A stretch of DNA of 64,000 bases, from contig NZ_CP054139.1 of the NCBI RefSeq assembly GCF_013283875.1, forward strand, positions 4,278,001-4,342,000, written 5' to 3'. This document shows positions 43,802 to 53,004 of the stretch, piece after piece (within the stretch, counting starts at the first letter, position 1; the number at the start of each line of letters is the position of its first letter). The position numbers and the translations under genes are program-made. Source of the stretch: Mucilaginibacter mali. GTDB taxonomy: Bacteria; Bacteroidota; Bacteroidia; Sphingobacteriales; Sphingobacteriaceae. Below the pieces are notes generated by a model. It was not told where the DNA came from. It saw only the letters and a list, made by a program, of their open reading frames with translations, and did no database searches.

Positions 43802-45076
43802 ATGAATATCCTGATCCTCGGTTCGGGCGGAAGGGAAAGCGCCTTCGCCTGGAAAATCGCCCAAAGCCCCAAATGCAGCCAGTTGTTTATTGCGCCCGGT
43901 AATGCCGGCACATCGCAATATGGCACTACCATTAATGTTAAGGTGACCGATTTTGCGGGGATCAAGCAAATATGCCTTGATCATGCTATCGACCTGGTGC
44001 TGGTTGGCCCCGAAGAGCCGCTGGTAAAAGGCGTGCACGATTATTTTTTGGCCGATGATGCCATTAAACATATCCCCGTAGTTGGTCCGCAGGCCGAGGG
44101 CGCGCAGTTAGAGGGCAGTAAGGATTTCAGCAAGCAGTTTATGCAGCGCCATAATATCCCTACCGCAGCATCGCAAACATTTACTAAAGACACACTGAAT
44201 GAAGGCATTGCTTACCTGGCCACCGCCGGTTTACCCATCGTGTTAAAAGCCGATGGTTTAGCCGCCGGAAAAGGTGTACTGATCTGCAGCACTCTTGAAG
44301 AAGCCGAGCACGAACTGAAAGAAATGCTGACCGAAGCCAAATTTGGCGATGCCAGCAGCAAGGTGGTGATTGAGCAATTTTTACAGGGTATCGAACTTTC
44401 GGTATTTGTGATGACCGACGGCAACAGTTATAAGATATTACCTGAAGCAAAGGATTATAAACGCATTGGCGAAGGCGATACCGGCCTGAACACCGGTGGC
44501 ATGGGTTCGGTTTCTCCCGTTCCGTTTGCGGATGCTGATTTTATAAAAAAGGTAGAAGACCGCATTGTGATCCCAACCGTTGAAGGTTTGAAGAAAGAAG
44601 GCATCCCTTACAAAGGCTTCATCTTCATCGGCCTGATGAATTGTGCTGGCGATCCATACACCATTGAATACAACGCCCGCATGGGCGACCCCGAGACCGA
44701 AAGCGTAATGATGCGTATCGATAGCGACTTTGTAGACTTGCTGCAAGGCGTAGCCGAAGGTAACCTGCACGAAAAGGCGTTCAGTATATCGCCAAAAACT
44801 GCGGCTACCGTAGTTTGTGTGGCCGGCGGCTACCCTGGCGATTATATGAAGGGCCAGGTAATTACCGGGCTTGACAACATGCGCGGTTCGCAGGTTTTCC
44901 AGGCGGGGACTGCGTTGCAGGGTGAAGATGTGGTTACCTCGGGCGGGCGTGTGTTGATGGTAACCTCGTTGCAGGATACCATGTTTGAAGCGCTGCAACA
45001 GGCTACAGCCGATGCCAGCCGCATTTATTACGATGGCAAAACATTCAGAAAAGATATTGGGTTTGATTTGATATAA
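43802..45076 (+). CDS. purD: Phosphoribosylamine-glycine ligase
   Basis: 424 residues from the ATG at 43802. The frame is open back to 43625, but that part is the repeat element and translates to His/Cys/Thr-rich repeats; MNILILGSGGRESAFAW is the true PurD start and the promoter box precedes it. ATP-grasp enzyme making GAR in purine synthesis. Landmarks: LVGPEEPLVKG, LKADGLAAGKGVLI, TGGMGSVSPVPF and YNARMGDPETE. Stands alone. Confidence 0.96.
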   Translation: MNILILGSGGRESAFAWKIAQSPKCSQLFIAPGNAGTSQYGTTINVKVTDFAGIKQICLDHAIDLVLVGPEEPLVKGVHDYFLADDAIKHIPVVGPQAEGAQLEGSKDFSKQFMQRHNIPTAASQTFTKDTLNEGIAYLATAGLPIVLKADGLAAGKGVLICSTLEEAEHELKEMLTEAKFGDASSKVVIEQFLQGIELSVFVMTDGNSYKILPEAKDYKRIGEGDTGLNTGGMGSVSPVPFADADFIKKVEDRIVIPTVEGLKKEGIPYKGFIFIGLMNCAGDPYTIEYNARMGDPETESVMMRIDSDFVDLLQGVAEGNLHEKAFSISPKTAATVVCVAGGYPGDYMKGQVITGLDNMRGSQVFQAGTALQGEDVVTSGGRVLMVTSLQDTMFEALQQATADASRIYYDGKTFRKDIGFDLI

Positions 45077-45115
45077 GCCCCCTAACCCCCTGAAGCGGGA
45101 ATAAAAAATAAAACG

Positions 45116-45481
45116 ATGGAACATAAAGCCAAATCACTTCGACCATTCATCGGTAGTAAGGATTTTGAAACATCCCGCAGGTTTTACCGCGACCTTGGTT
45201 TTGAGGAAGTAGTGCTGGCCCATAATTTATCGGTGTTTAAAACGGGCAACCAGGCGTTTTACCTGCAGGATTATTACGCGAAGGATTGGGTGGATAATAC
45301 CATGCTGTTTTTAGAGGTAGATGATGTGGACCGTTACTGGAAGGAACTGCTGGCTCTTGATCTGCCTGCCAAATATCCGGGTGCAAGGGTAAGTCCGCCG
45401 CGGGTTGAAGCGTGGGGGAAGGAATGTTTTCTGCACGATCCGGCGGGAATACTTTGGCATATCGGGGAGTTTTTTGGGTAG
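45116..45481 (+). CDS. VOC (glyoxalase/bleomycin-resistance fold) protein
   Basis: 121 residues. Two babbab halves: RPFIGSKDFETSRRFYRDLGFEEV and LFLEVDDVDRYWKELLAL, ending in the typical FLHDPAGILWHIGEF with a metal-type His and Glu. Substrate unknown. It lies 39 bases behind purD. Confidence 0.85.
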   Translation: MEHKAKSLRPFIGSKDFETSRRFYRDLGFEEVVLAHNLSVFKTGNQAFYLQDYYAKDWVDNTMLFLEVDDVDRYWKELLALDLPAKYPGARVSPPRVEAWGKECFLHDPAGILWHIGEFFG

Positions 45482-45547
45482 GTCGTTCGGGCATTCGTTA
45501 CGCTGTCATTGAGTCATTTGGGTTAATGGTAATGCATAGCTGGTAGG

Positions 45548-45678
45548 CTCACCCGGTCGTTGCTTCGCCCGACCACCCTCTCTGCTGCGCAAAGAGGGAA
45601 TAACGATCTATAAGAACTTCCTGCCCTCTTTCCGCGCAGCGAAGAGAGGGCCGACCAGCGAAGCGTCGTAGGGGTGAG
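45548..45678. repeat. CCCGGTCG-family inverted repeat, copy 2
   Basis: Ends CTCACCCGGTCGTTGCTTCG and CGAAGCGTCGTAGGGGTGAG pair imperfectly; inside, ACCCTCTCTGCTGCGCAAAG and its counterpart around AGAGAGGG pair. Related to 14422-14543. In the 281-bp gap before lysS. Confidence 0.8.
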
Positions 45679-45723
45679 TATACACATTTGCACATCCTCC
45701 TCCCATCTCCCCAAAAAAATCCC

Positions 45724-45731
45724 TATTTTTG
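45724..45731 (+). promoter_or_regulatory. Bacteroidota -7 box of lysS
   Basis: TATTTTTG fits TAnnTTTG, 31 bases before the ATG; the leader is longer than at the leaderless promoters. Confidence 0.55.
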
Positions 45732-45762
45732 CATTTTTAAATAATACGCTTAATACTATCAT

Positions 45763-47484
45763 ATGAGTATTGCCCTATCCGAACAGGAAATTTTCCGCCG
45801 CAAATCGTTACAGGATCTGCGCGACTTAGGCATTAACCCTTACCCGGCCGAAGCTTATAAAGTCACCGCGCATGCGAAAGATATTACCGAAAACTTTAAC
45901 AGCCAGCCCGATAACTATAAAGAAGTAACCATTGCCGGTCGGATCATGACCCGCCGCATTATGGGCAGCGCGTCGTTCTTCGAGTTGCAGGACAGCACCG
46001 GCCGTATACAGGTATATATCAAACGTGATGATATTTGCCCCGATGAGGATAAAACCCTGTACAATACCGTATTTAAAAAACTATTGGATATCGGCGATTA
46101 CGTAGGCGTACGCGGGTTCGCGTTCATTACGCAAACCGGTGAACTATCGGTACATACACAGGAACTAACCATCCTTTCAAAATCGCTTAAACCACTTCCG
46201 GTGGTAAAACGCGATGACGCGGGCAATATCTTCGACGGGTTTACCGATCCGGAAATGCGTTACCGTCAGCGTTATGTTGACCTAACCGTTAACCCCGATT
46301 TTAAAAATATCTTCATCGCCCGTTCTAAAGTGATCAGCACTATGCGCGGTTATTTTAATGATCAGGGTTGGATGGAAGTCGAAACGCCGATACTGCAAGC
46401 CGTTCACGGCGGTGCGGCTGCCCGCCCGTTCATGACGCATCACAACACGCTGGATATGCCTTTATACCTGCGCATAGCTAACGAGTTGTACCTGAAAAGA
46501 TTGATCGTAGCCGGCTTTGACGGCGTATATGAGTTTGGTAAAATGTTCCGTAACGAGGGCATGGACCGCACCCACAACCCCGAGTTCACCGCAATGGAGA
46601 TCTATGTAGCCTATAAAGATTATATCTGGATGATGGCCATGGTTGAGGAATGTTTGGCCAAAGTGGCGATGGCTGTGCATGGCAAAACCTTAATTAAAGT
46701 AGGCAGCAACGAAATTGAATTTGGCGGCGAATACGAAAAGCTATCGATGTACGATTCTATTTTGAAATACACCGGCATCGACGTTTCGGCTATGGACGAG
46801 GCCGCCCTGCGCCAAACCTGCCGCGACCTGGCTATCGAGGTGGACAGCACCATGGGCAAAGGCAAACTGGTTGACGAAATCTTCTCGGCAAAAGTTGAAG
46901 CTAACCTGATCCAGCCGACCTATATTACCGATTACCCTATCGAAATGACCCCGCTGGCTAAAAAGCACCGCAGCAAAGATGGTTTGGTTGAGCGTTTCGA
47001 ACTATTTGTTAACGGTAAAGAGATAGCCAACGCGTACTCGGAGTTGAACGACCCTATCGATCAGCGCGAGCGTTTTGAAGATCAGCTGTTACTGGCCGGC
47101 AGGGGTGATGAAGAAGCTATGGCGATGGACGACGACTTTTTACGCGCGCTGGAATACGGTATGCCGCCAACATCGGGCCTGGGTATCGGTATCGACCGCC
47201 TGGTGATGCTAATGACCAACCAAAGCACCATTCAGGAAGTATTGTTCTTCCCGCAGATGCGCCCCGAAAAGAAGGCTAAAGTGGCTACTGCCGATGACTT
47301 TATAGCCGCCGGTGTACCTGCTGAATGGGTACCTGTGCTTAATAAAATGGGCTTCAATACCGTTGAAGAACTGAAAGCCGGTAACCCGAATAAAGTATTT
47401 AACGATTTGGGCGGTATGCGCAAAAAACTGAAACTGGATATACCTATGCCGACTAAGGACGAGGTGATGAAGTGGTTTGAGTAG
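45763..47484 (+). CDS. lysS: Lysine-tRNA ligase, class II
   Basis: 573 residues, about 70 more than E. coli LysS. An N-terminal OB-fold anticodon domain (about 55-145; VTIAGRIMTRRIMG) is followed by the class II core with motif 2 FGKMFRNEGMDRTHNPEFT and motif 3 SGLGIGIDRLVML. The extra C-terminal ~60 residues (from VATADDFIAAGVPAEW, with LNKMGFNTVEELKAGNP) look like a helix-hairpin-helix-type appendage seen in Bacteroidota LysS. Confidence 0.97.
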   Translation: MSIALSEQEIFRRKSLQDLRDLGINPYPAEAYKVTAHAKDITENFNSQPDNYKEVTIAGRIMTRRIMGSASFFELQDSTGRIQVYIKRDDICPDEDKTLYNTVFKKLLDIGDYVGVRGFAFITQTGELSVHTQELTILSKSLKPLPVVKRDDAGNIFDGFTDPEMRYRQRYVDLTVNPDFKNIFIARSKVISTMRGYFNDQGWMEVETPILQAVHGGAAARPFMTHHNTLDMPLYLRIANELYLKRLIVAGFDGVYEFGKMFRNEGMDRTHNPEFTAMEIYVAYKDYIWMMAMVEECLAKVAMAVHGKTLIKVGSNEIEFGGEYEKLSMYDSILKYTGIDVSAMDEAALRQTCRDLAIEVDSTMGKGKLVDEIFSAKVEANLIQPTYITDYPIEMTPLAKKHRSKDGLVERFELFVNGKEIANAYSELNDPIDQRERFEDQLLLAGRGDEEAMAMDDDFLRALEYGMPPTSGLGIGIDRLVMLMTNQSTIQEVLFFPQMRPEKKAKVATADDFIAAGVPAEWVPVLNKMGFNTVEELKAGNPNKVFNDLGGMRKKLKLDIPMPTKDEVMKWFE

Positions 47485-47496
47485 ACCCCTCCCAAC

Positions 47497-47513
47497 CCTC
47501 CCCGAAGGGGAGG
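47497..47513. repeat. C/G-rich intergenic hairpin, copy 6
   Basis: CCTCCCC-GAA-GGGGAGG, 12 bases after the lysS stop. Confidence 0.75.
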
Positions 47514-47526
47514 ACTTAAGAAATAT

Positions 47527-47692
47527 TGTCATTGCGAGCGATAGCGTGGACAACCGACCAACGGGAGTTCATTAATACCTTAAAGAAACAATTAAGTACA
47601 TTAATAATCCCATAGGACATGCAACAAGGACCTGCCTATGAGATTGCCGCGTCGCCCCAAGGCACAGCCCCCCGCCGCTCCTTGCAATGACA
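47527..47692. repeat. GTCATTGCGAG-family inverted repeat, forward copy
   Basis: Starts TGTCATTGCGAGCGATAGCG and ends GCTCCTTGCAATGACA. The internal stem AATCCCATAGG / CCTATGAGATT surrounds a loop whose sequence is the reverse complement, with a few changes, of the loop at 56072-56163, so the two copies lie in opposite orientation. Confidence 0.8.
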
Positions 47693-47698
47693 TTGGGG

Positions 47699-48586
47699 TC
47701 ACACCATCAACACCATCAAAGCATCCAAAACCCTGCCCTCAACCAGCAGGGTTTTTGCTTTTAGCTGCAATTGCAATTCGCGGGTATGGCTATCGCCAAT
47801 GGTAGCATCCAGTATTTCTTTTATTTCGGGGGTTTGGGCAAATGTGTTAACAGCCTCGTCATCGGGCAAAGCGGTCAGGTTGCCCAGTTGGCCAAGGTCG
47901 TTGCCGGTTAATACCGATGAATTACGGATGTTATAAGGCAGTGCATCGATCCCGATACCTATATGTCGGTTAGGTTTTTCTACCATAAACAGGTTATCAG
48001 GCGTAACGCGGCAGTACCAATCGCCGCCCAGGCGGGCCACATGATCCATTTTGGTTTGATCGATCTTACCATCGGCGCCCAAAACGGCTTCGTTAATATG
48101 CATCAGTTTGATCTCGGCAAGGATCAAATTTCCGGCGCCGGGGCCATCGCCCAAAGCGATGATGTCGTTCACCACACATTCAAACTGCACGAATGATTCG
48201 GCTACACGCGGCGGCTTCACCAGTTCAGATGGCACCCGTGTAAAGCCTGCCTTTTCAAACTCGCAGACACCTTTGGCATACTCCACACTGCTTAACGATG
48301 TTTGCTGCACCATGTGATAGTTCACGATGTTAATGACGCACTCCTTTACCTCTAACAAATTTTCGAGGCTGTGCTTGGTAGTATTATCGCGAACCCTGCG
48401 CGCCGGCGAGAAAATACACACCGGCGGATTAGTGCTGAACATATTAAAAAAACTGAACGGGCTGAGATTGGTTTTACCCTCGCTATCGATGGTGCTTACC
48501 AGTGCAATTGGTCGCGGGGCTATGGCATATTGCAGGTAATTCTGCAATTCCATAGGGGTTAGGTCGGCTACATTCAGGCTTAACAT
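47699..48586 (-). CDS. Flavin reductase-family protein
   Basis: 295 residues. N-terminal FMN-binding split barrel with YAIAPRPIALVSTIDSEGKTNLSPFSFFN and a long C-terminal part, as in larger flavoprotein oxygenase-like members. It likely binds FMN; partner oxygenase and substrate unknown. Stands alone. Confidence 0.85.
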   Translation of the reverse strand: MLSLNVADLTPMELQNYLQYAIAPRPIALVSTIDSEGKTNLSPFSFFNMFSTNPPVCIFSPARRVRDNTTKHSLENLLEVKECVINIVNYHMVQQTSLSSVEYAKGVCEFEKAGFTRVPSELVKPPRVAESFVQFECVVNDIIALGDGPGAGNLILAEIKLMHINEAVLGADGKIDQTKMDHVARLGGDWYCRVTPDNLFMVEKPNRHIGIGIDALPYNIRNSSVLTGNDLGQLGNLTALPDDEAVNTFAQTPEIKEILDATIGDSHTRELQLQLKAKTLLVEGRVLDALMVLMV

Positions 48587-48729
48587 ATTGGCGATAAAGG
48601 TATAAATTTAACGGTAATAGTATCATAGCCACATTAGGGCGTAACATTTTTTAAAGCCTGCGTAAAAATAAACTTAACATAAAATTAACATAAACATGAT
48701 AGCTTTGTTACAAGTCATAAATCATCCGC

Positions 48730-49371
48730 ATGCAACAACGCCTCTACCGCTCGGCATTCCCAAATGCAAACGATCTGTTCTATAACCATTTTAACCATGT
48801 GGCAGAAAATGCCGTGGAAATGGCTAAACTACTTCACGAGGCTATCACCTCCGACGATGAACAGAAGCCGCAATATAACGCCATCAACCGCCTGCGGGCC
48901 AAAAGCCAGGAGTTGACACACCGTGCATCAAGCGATTCGGGCAAGTCGTTTATCTCTCCGTTCGACAGGGGCGATATGTACAGCCTGGTGAGGGCAATAG
49001 ATACCGTAGCTGGCTTTATCAATATATCATCGCGCCGTATTAATCTTTACCAGCCGGCCAGCATCACTCCCCCGCTTAAAGAATTAGCCGGCTTGATTGT
49101 TGAATGCTGCGTGGAACTGGAGAAATGTGTACACGCGATAAGCGATATTAAGAACACAAAAGCCATTACCGACTGCATTAACAGTGTAAAGGCGTTGGAA
49201 CACTATGCCGATAAGGTATACAACAAAGCCGTGGCCGACTTACTGACCGGCGAACCAAACGCTATCGAACTGATCAAATACAACGAAATTTTGCACGCGC
49301 TGGAAACCACTACCGATAAATGCGAGCAGGTAACTACGGTGATAGAAAGCATTGTGGTAAAGAATAGCTAA
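48730..49371 (+). CDS. DUF47 / PhoU-like protein
   Basis: 213 residues, all-helical PhoU-like pattern with two similar three-helix halves (ANDLFYNHFNHVAENAVEMAKL; YADKVYNKAVADLLTG). It ends with EILHALETTTDKCEQVTTVIESI, whose acidic and Asp/Glu-Cys residues recall metal-binding sites of this family. Usually it sits next to a PiT phosphate transporter; none is adjacent here. Confidence 0.88.
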   Translation: MQQRLYRSAFPNANDLFYNHFNHVAENAVEMAKLLHEAITSDDEQKPQYNAINRLRAKSQELTHRASSDSGKSFISPFDRGDMYSLVRAIDTVAGFINISSRRINLYQPASITPPLKELAGLIVECCVELEKCVHAISDIKNTKAITDCINSVKALEHYADKVYNKAVADLLTGEPNAIELIKYNEILHALETTTDKCEQVTTVIESIVVKNS

Positions 49372-49372
49372 T

Positions 49373-49453
49373 ATACAAATGTGCGTATTAGCAGATGTGC
49401 AAATGATTTGATTTTGAAAAATAGCTGCATATTTGTGTATCTGCACATCTGCT
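49373..49453. repeat. 8-bp-unit (ATRTGCRR) hairpin element, copy 4
   Basis: Starts one base after the DUF47 stop. Left units ATGTGCGT, ATTAGCAG and ATGTGCAA; right units GCTGCAT, ATTTGTGT, ATCTGCAC and ATCTGC. More degenerate than the other copies. It ends directly at the next gene's ATG. Confidence 0.75.
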
Positions 49454-50707
49454 ATGCGTCTAAAAAAAACATCACTTTTATTCCTGCTTGCCGGGCTATT
49501 CCTGCAATTAACGGTTTTCGCCCAGGTAAGTCCTAAATATCAGTTAAAGGCCCAAAACTATGTATTGGCTAAAAACTATTACCTGCTTAACCTGGTACAA
49601 CTTTCGCCGCAGGTAAAACGCCTGCTGATCAATGACCCCGAATTAACTAAAGTAGCTTCGGATAAAGTTGAAGCGATAAAAGCATCGCTCGATTGCAAGG
49701 ATGCCGCCTGCTACACCAGCCAGCTAAAATTCACCAATGAAGAGATAAAGATAGTTGGTAACAGGCTGGCACAACTATATAAATCCAACAATGCGCTGGG
49801 CCTGCTGGTAAAAAACGACCTGATCCCATCGGGCGCTTATATCCTTAACAAAAACCTGTCGCCGCAGCAACAATTGGTAAAAGCCTGGGAGCAGGATGCA
49901 GAGGGCGTTAACTACGCCATCAGCGTTTATGCCGATGGGAAAAAGCCCCTTTATGCCGATATCGATTCCATCAGCTTTAATGTAAAGGCAAAGGCGTATC
50001 CGGCAGTTTTGTTCGATGCGGCCTCGGTAGCGCTGAGCGAGTGCAAAGGCAGCAAACTTTTTTTTGAACCGGTGCTTACCTACGCCCTGCAAGCTATGGA
50101 AATAAACGGCCGCCACGATGCCGCCAACTTCGAACCACTTAGTGCCGGATTGAACAAGGTTGCGTTGCAAAATATTAAACAAACCAACTGGAGTAAATAC
50201 AAATACTCGGCTATATTGATATTAGGTGCAGGCCCGGGCGATCTGCTGACTTCCATCAGCGCTACCGGAATGCTGCGTTGCCGTATGGGTGCCGCGCGGT
50301 ATTTCGCCGGCCTTGCCCCTTTCATCATCGTTTCGGGCGGGATGGCGCATCCCTATAAAACTAAATACTGCGAAGCGGTGGAAATGAAAAAGTTTTTGGT
50401 TGAGAACCTGCACGTACCTGCTAAGGCTGTAATTGTTGAAACCCAGGCCCGCCATACCACCACCAACGTACGTAACGCTGTCCGGTTAATTTATCATTAC
50501 GGGATGCCGTTTAACAAGGCATTCGCCACGGTAAGCAGCAAAAGCCATGTAGAATCAGTTGCTGCCAGCATGGCCGAACGTTGCATTAAGGAGTTGAAAT
50601 ATGTACCTTATAAAGTAGGCAATCGTATAGATGATAACGCGCTTGAATTATACCCTCTGGTTGATGCCCTGCAAATTAACCCGATAGAGCCGCTGGATCC
50701 GCGGTAG
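49454..50707 (+). CDS. YdcF/ElyC (DUF218)-domain secreted protein
   Basis: 417 residues from the ATG at 49454; seven upstream open codons belong to the repeat element. Signal peptide (LKKTSLLFLLAGLFLQLTVFAQ), a helical N-half, then a DUF218 domain (about 235-400) with ILGAGPG, FIIVSGGMAHPYKTKYCEA and VIVETQARHTTTNVRNA. DUF218 proteins in E. coli (ElyC, SanA) act in envelope integrity; role here inferred. Confidence 0.85.
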   Translation: MRLKKTSLLFLLAGLFLQLTVFAQVSPKYQLKAQNYVLAKNYYLLNLVQLSPQVKRLLINDPELTKVASDKVEAIKASLDCKDAACYTSQLKFTNEEIKIVGNRLAQLYKSNNALGLLVKNDLIPSGAYILNKNLSPQQQLVKAWEQDAEGVNYAISVYADGKKPLYADIDSISFNVKAKAYPAVLFDAASVALSECKGSKLFFEPVLTYALQAMEINGRHDAANFEPLSAGLNKVALQNIKQTNWSKYKYSAILILGAGPGDLLTSISATGMLRCRMGAARYFAGLAPFIIVSGGMAHPYKTKYCEAVEMKKFLVENLHVPAKAVIVETQARHTTTNVRNAVRLIYHYGMPFNKAFATVSSKSHVESVAASMAERCIKELKYVPYKVGNRIDDNALELYPLVDALQINPIEPLDPR

Positions 50708-50728
50708 TTGACTCCCTTTATTAACCAA

Positions 50729-50867
50729 TTTGTCATTTCGAACGAACTATGTGGTGGGAGGTGTGGTTGCGTAAGGAGAGATCTTATACATGCGACCGGC
50801 TGCGCATATAAGATTTCTCACCCTTGCCTCACTTTTGCCCCTCCCACTAAGGGTTCGAAATGACAAA
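50729..50867. repeat. GTCATTTCGA-family inverted repeat, copy 2
   Basis: Perfect 15-nt ends TTTGTCATTTCGAAC / GTTCGAAATGACAAA; inner GTGGGAG / CTCCCAC and AGATCTTATAC-type arms also pair. Between the convergent YdcF-like and porin genes. Confidence 0.85.
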
Positions 50868-50925
50868 TCATATTTAAAAAGAGGGACCAACACGATAACC
50901 TCAAGAGGGGAAATAAAAAATCCGC

Positions 50926-53004
50926 CTAATTATAAAACGTCCACGATACGCCAAGCTTTAGCGCCCTGTCCTGCATGGGGTAGCGCACCACGGTATAAAA
51001 ACCATTGCTTTGCAGGCCCTGGTTGGCATAATCGTACTGGATGAACAGGTTGGTGCGCTGCAAGGTAGCCTTTAAGTATACGCTGGCGTATGGATACGAA
51101 TTATAGGTAACATTGGCCCCGTTATAAAACTGCCCGATACCAATGGCATAAGATGGCGCAACATAAGGTGTATTATAACGTACGCTAAGGCCGCCCACCA
51201 TGTCGATAGCATCAAATAAACGCTTACCATAGTACAGATTGCTGTACAGGTAAACCTCGGGCGTGCGCAGGGTAGATTGATAATCGGTTTTTTGATATAC
51301 CAGGTAATTATCAAAATGGATGCGGCGCCAGGTGAGTTTCTTTTCAACGCTTAGTTTCAACAGGTTGATGGGTGCTGTAATTTGCTGTGGCGTGGCATCA
51401 ATACCCCCGGGCTGCGCGCCAAAGTAGATATAATCGTTTATCATGAAGTACTCGGCCTTCAGATCAAGCTGCAGGGCATCGTTAATATAGTTGAACGATA
51501 CGTTCTCTGTCTTCTGGTTCTTCAGATCGGGGTGGAAGATGTAATGATTGGAGATCCAGCTGGATGCTACCAGTGGCGGCGCGTTGTTTTGCGCATAGGC
51601 GCCTAATATAATACGCCCAGTTTTGTTGTTCCCGGCCAGGGTAAACTTTACATCGTACAAATAGTCGCCAAAGTTGCGCCCCTGCGCCACCTGGTGAAAA
51701 TCGGCATCAAGCAATACCCGGTTGCTAAATTTATAGCCCAGTTTAGCCCTTAAGGTGATGTTTTGAAAAGTGGCAGCCTGCTTCTGCGTTTCCTGGCTTA
51801 ACTTACCAAATACGGTCAGCACCGAATCGCTTACGTATTGCTTGTAATTATACAGATCATGGATCAGACCAAGGTCGAGCTTTAACTCGTTCTTCACAAA
51901 GCTTACCGATTTTGGCCGCAGGTAAAAACTATACGAAAACTCGTTATGGATATCCTGAACATAGAGCGAATCGTTAGATAGCACCGAGTTGAAATAATAA
52001 TCGGGGAAAACTTTGTAGGTATCGGCCCCGCTTTGGAAATAGCCATACGTTTGCTTGTTATACATAAACGTATGCATTACCCGTTGTGTAGGCTGTATAT
52101 TGGCCAGTTCGTTACCCCGGGCGGCGCTATCAATATGGCCGATATAGTAAAACTGCTTCAAATAAAAGCCATTGTTGGTGATACGGGCTTTTGCATTTGG
52201 CAATCGTACAGCCTCGGTGGTTTTATCAAACGATCCTTTTGTGAATACGCTATCGTTCAATATACCGCCGCTTTCGGGCGCTTTTAGATTATTGAAAAAG
52301 ATATTGGTAAGCAAATTATACCGCTTCCCCTTCGATTCGTACCAACTGAAGATGGCCGCGTTCAGCTCGCTTACATTCTGCCGGTTATAATACCCGGTCG
52401 AACCGATGATGTCGAACTTAGCGCCAATATTTAGTTGCGGGTTGATATTTTCGCTCACCACTGCCTTAAATACCTGTTCCTTTCTGCCCGCCGTGTATAG
52501 CTGCAGGTTACTGTAGGGTACCCTTGCCCGGTAATAGGTCATATCCTGCGGGTACATCATGTAAGCATCCAGGTAATGCAGACCTACATCAAAACCCACC
52601 TTTTTTTGCGGCTCAAAAAGCAGCGGGCGCGATGCTAAACCTAAACTACCCAGGCCAATGGTAGGGTGTTTGGGCTGATAAAGCGGACTGTAGTTCTCAA
52701 AATTAACAATGCCTGTATCCAACTGCAATACCTGGGTGCTGTCGCTCAGCAGGCGCTCGTTGGTTATGCGGATAAATTTGGCCGAAAACACCACCGAATC
52801 GTGCTTGTTCTCTTCCTTTTTACGCAGGCTGTCCATCATTTCGGCCTCGGTCATGGGTTTAACCTGGCGCCGGGTGGTGGTATCGGGAAACATGGAGCTT
52901 TGCTGTTGCTGCTGCGTTTGGTTGGGATTGGTAAACTGCGCGAACGCGGGCTTCACAAAAAAGCACACCATCAGCAATAACAGGTATTTAATTTTTTTGA
53001 ACAT
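50926..53004 (-). CDS. Putative porin (PF14121-type)
   Basis: 692 residues. Signal peptide MFKKIKYLLLLMVCFFVKPAFAQ, a Gln-rich linker, then a long beta-barrel with alternating aromatic strands, ending in VSWTFYN. It matches the Bacteroidota putative-porin family (DAYMMYPQDMTYYRARVPYS, LNIGAKFDIIGSTGYYNRQ). Outer-membrane channel of unknown solute. Its ATG overlaps the PNP stop by one base (TAATG), so it ends a three-gene operon. Confidence 0.88.
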   Translation of the reverse strand: MFKKIKYLLLLMVCFFVKPAFAQFTNPNQTQQQQQSSMFPDTTTRRQVKPMTEAEMMDSLRKKEENKHDSVVFSAKFIRITNERLLSDSTQVLQLDTGIVNFENYSPLYQPKHPTIGLGSLGLASRPLLFEPQKKVGFDVGLHYLDAYMMYPQDMTYYRARVPYSNLQLYTAGRKEQVFKAVVSENINPQLNIGAKFDIIGSTGYYNRQNVSELNAAIFSWYESKGKRYNLLTNIFFNNLKAPESGGILNDSVFTKGSFDKTTEAVRLPNAKARITNNGFYLKQFYYIGHIDSAARGNELANIQPTQRVMHTFMYNKQTYGYFQSGADTYKVFPDYYFNSVLSNDSLYVQDIHNEFSYSFYLRPKSVSFVKNELKLDLGLIHDLYNYKQYVSDSVLTVFGKLSQETQKQAATFQNITLRAKLGYKFSNRVLLDADFHQVAQGRNFGDYLYDVKFTLAGNNKTGRIILGAYAQNNAPPLVASSWISNHYIFHPDLKNQKTENVSFNYINDALQLDLKAEYFMINDYIYFGAQPGGIDATPQQITAPINLLKLSVEKKLTWRRIHFDNYLVYQKTDYQSTLRTPEVYLYSNLYYGKRLFDAIDMVGGLSVRYNTPYVAPSYAIGIGQFYNGANVTYNSYPYASVYLKATLQRTNLFIQYDYANQGLQSNGFYTVVRYPMQDRALKLGVSWTFYN

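Noticed and set aside
48730..49371. Phosphate transport operon around the PhoU-like gene
   Set aside because: No PiT or Pst gene is adjacent; a repeat element and an envelope-type gene follow.
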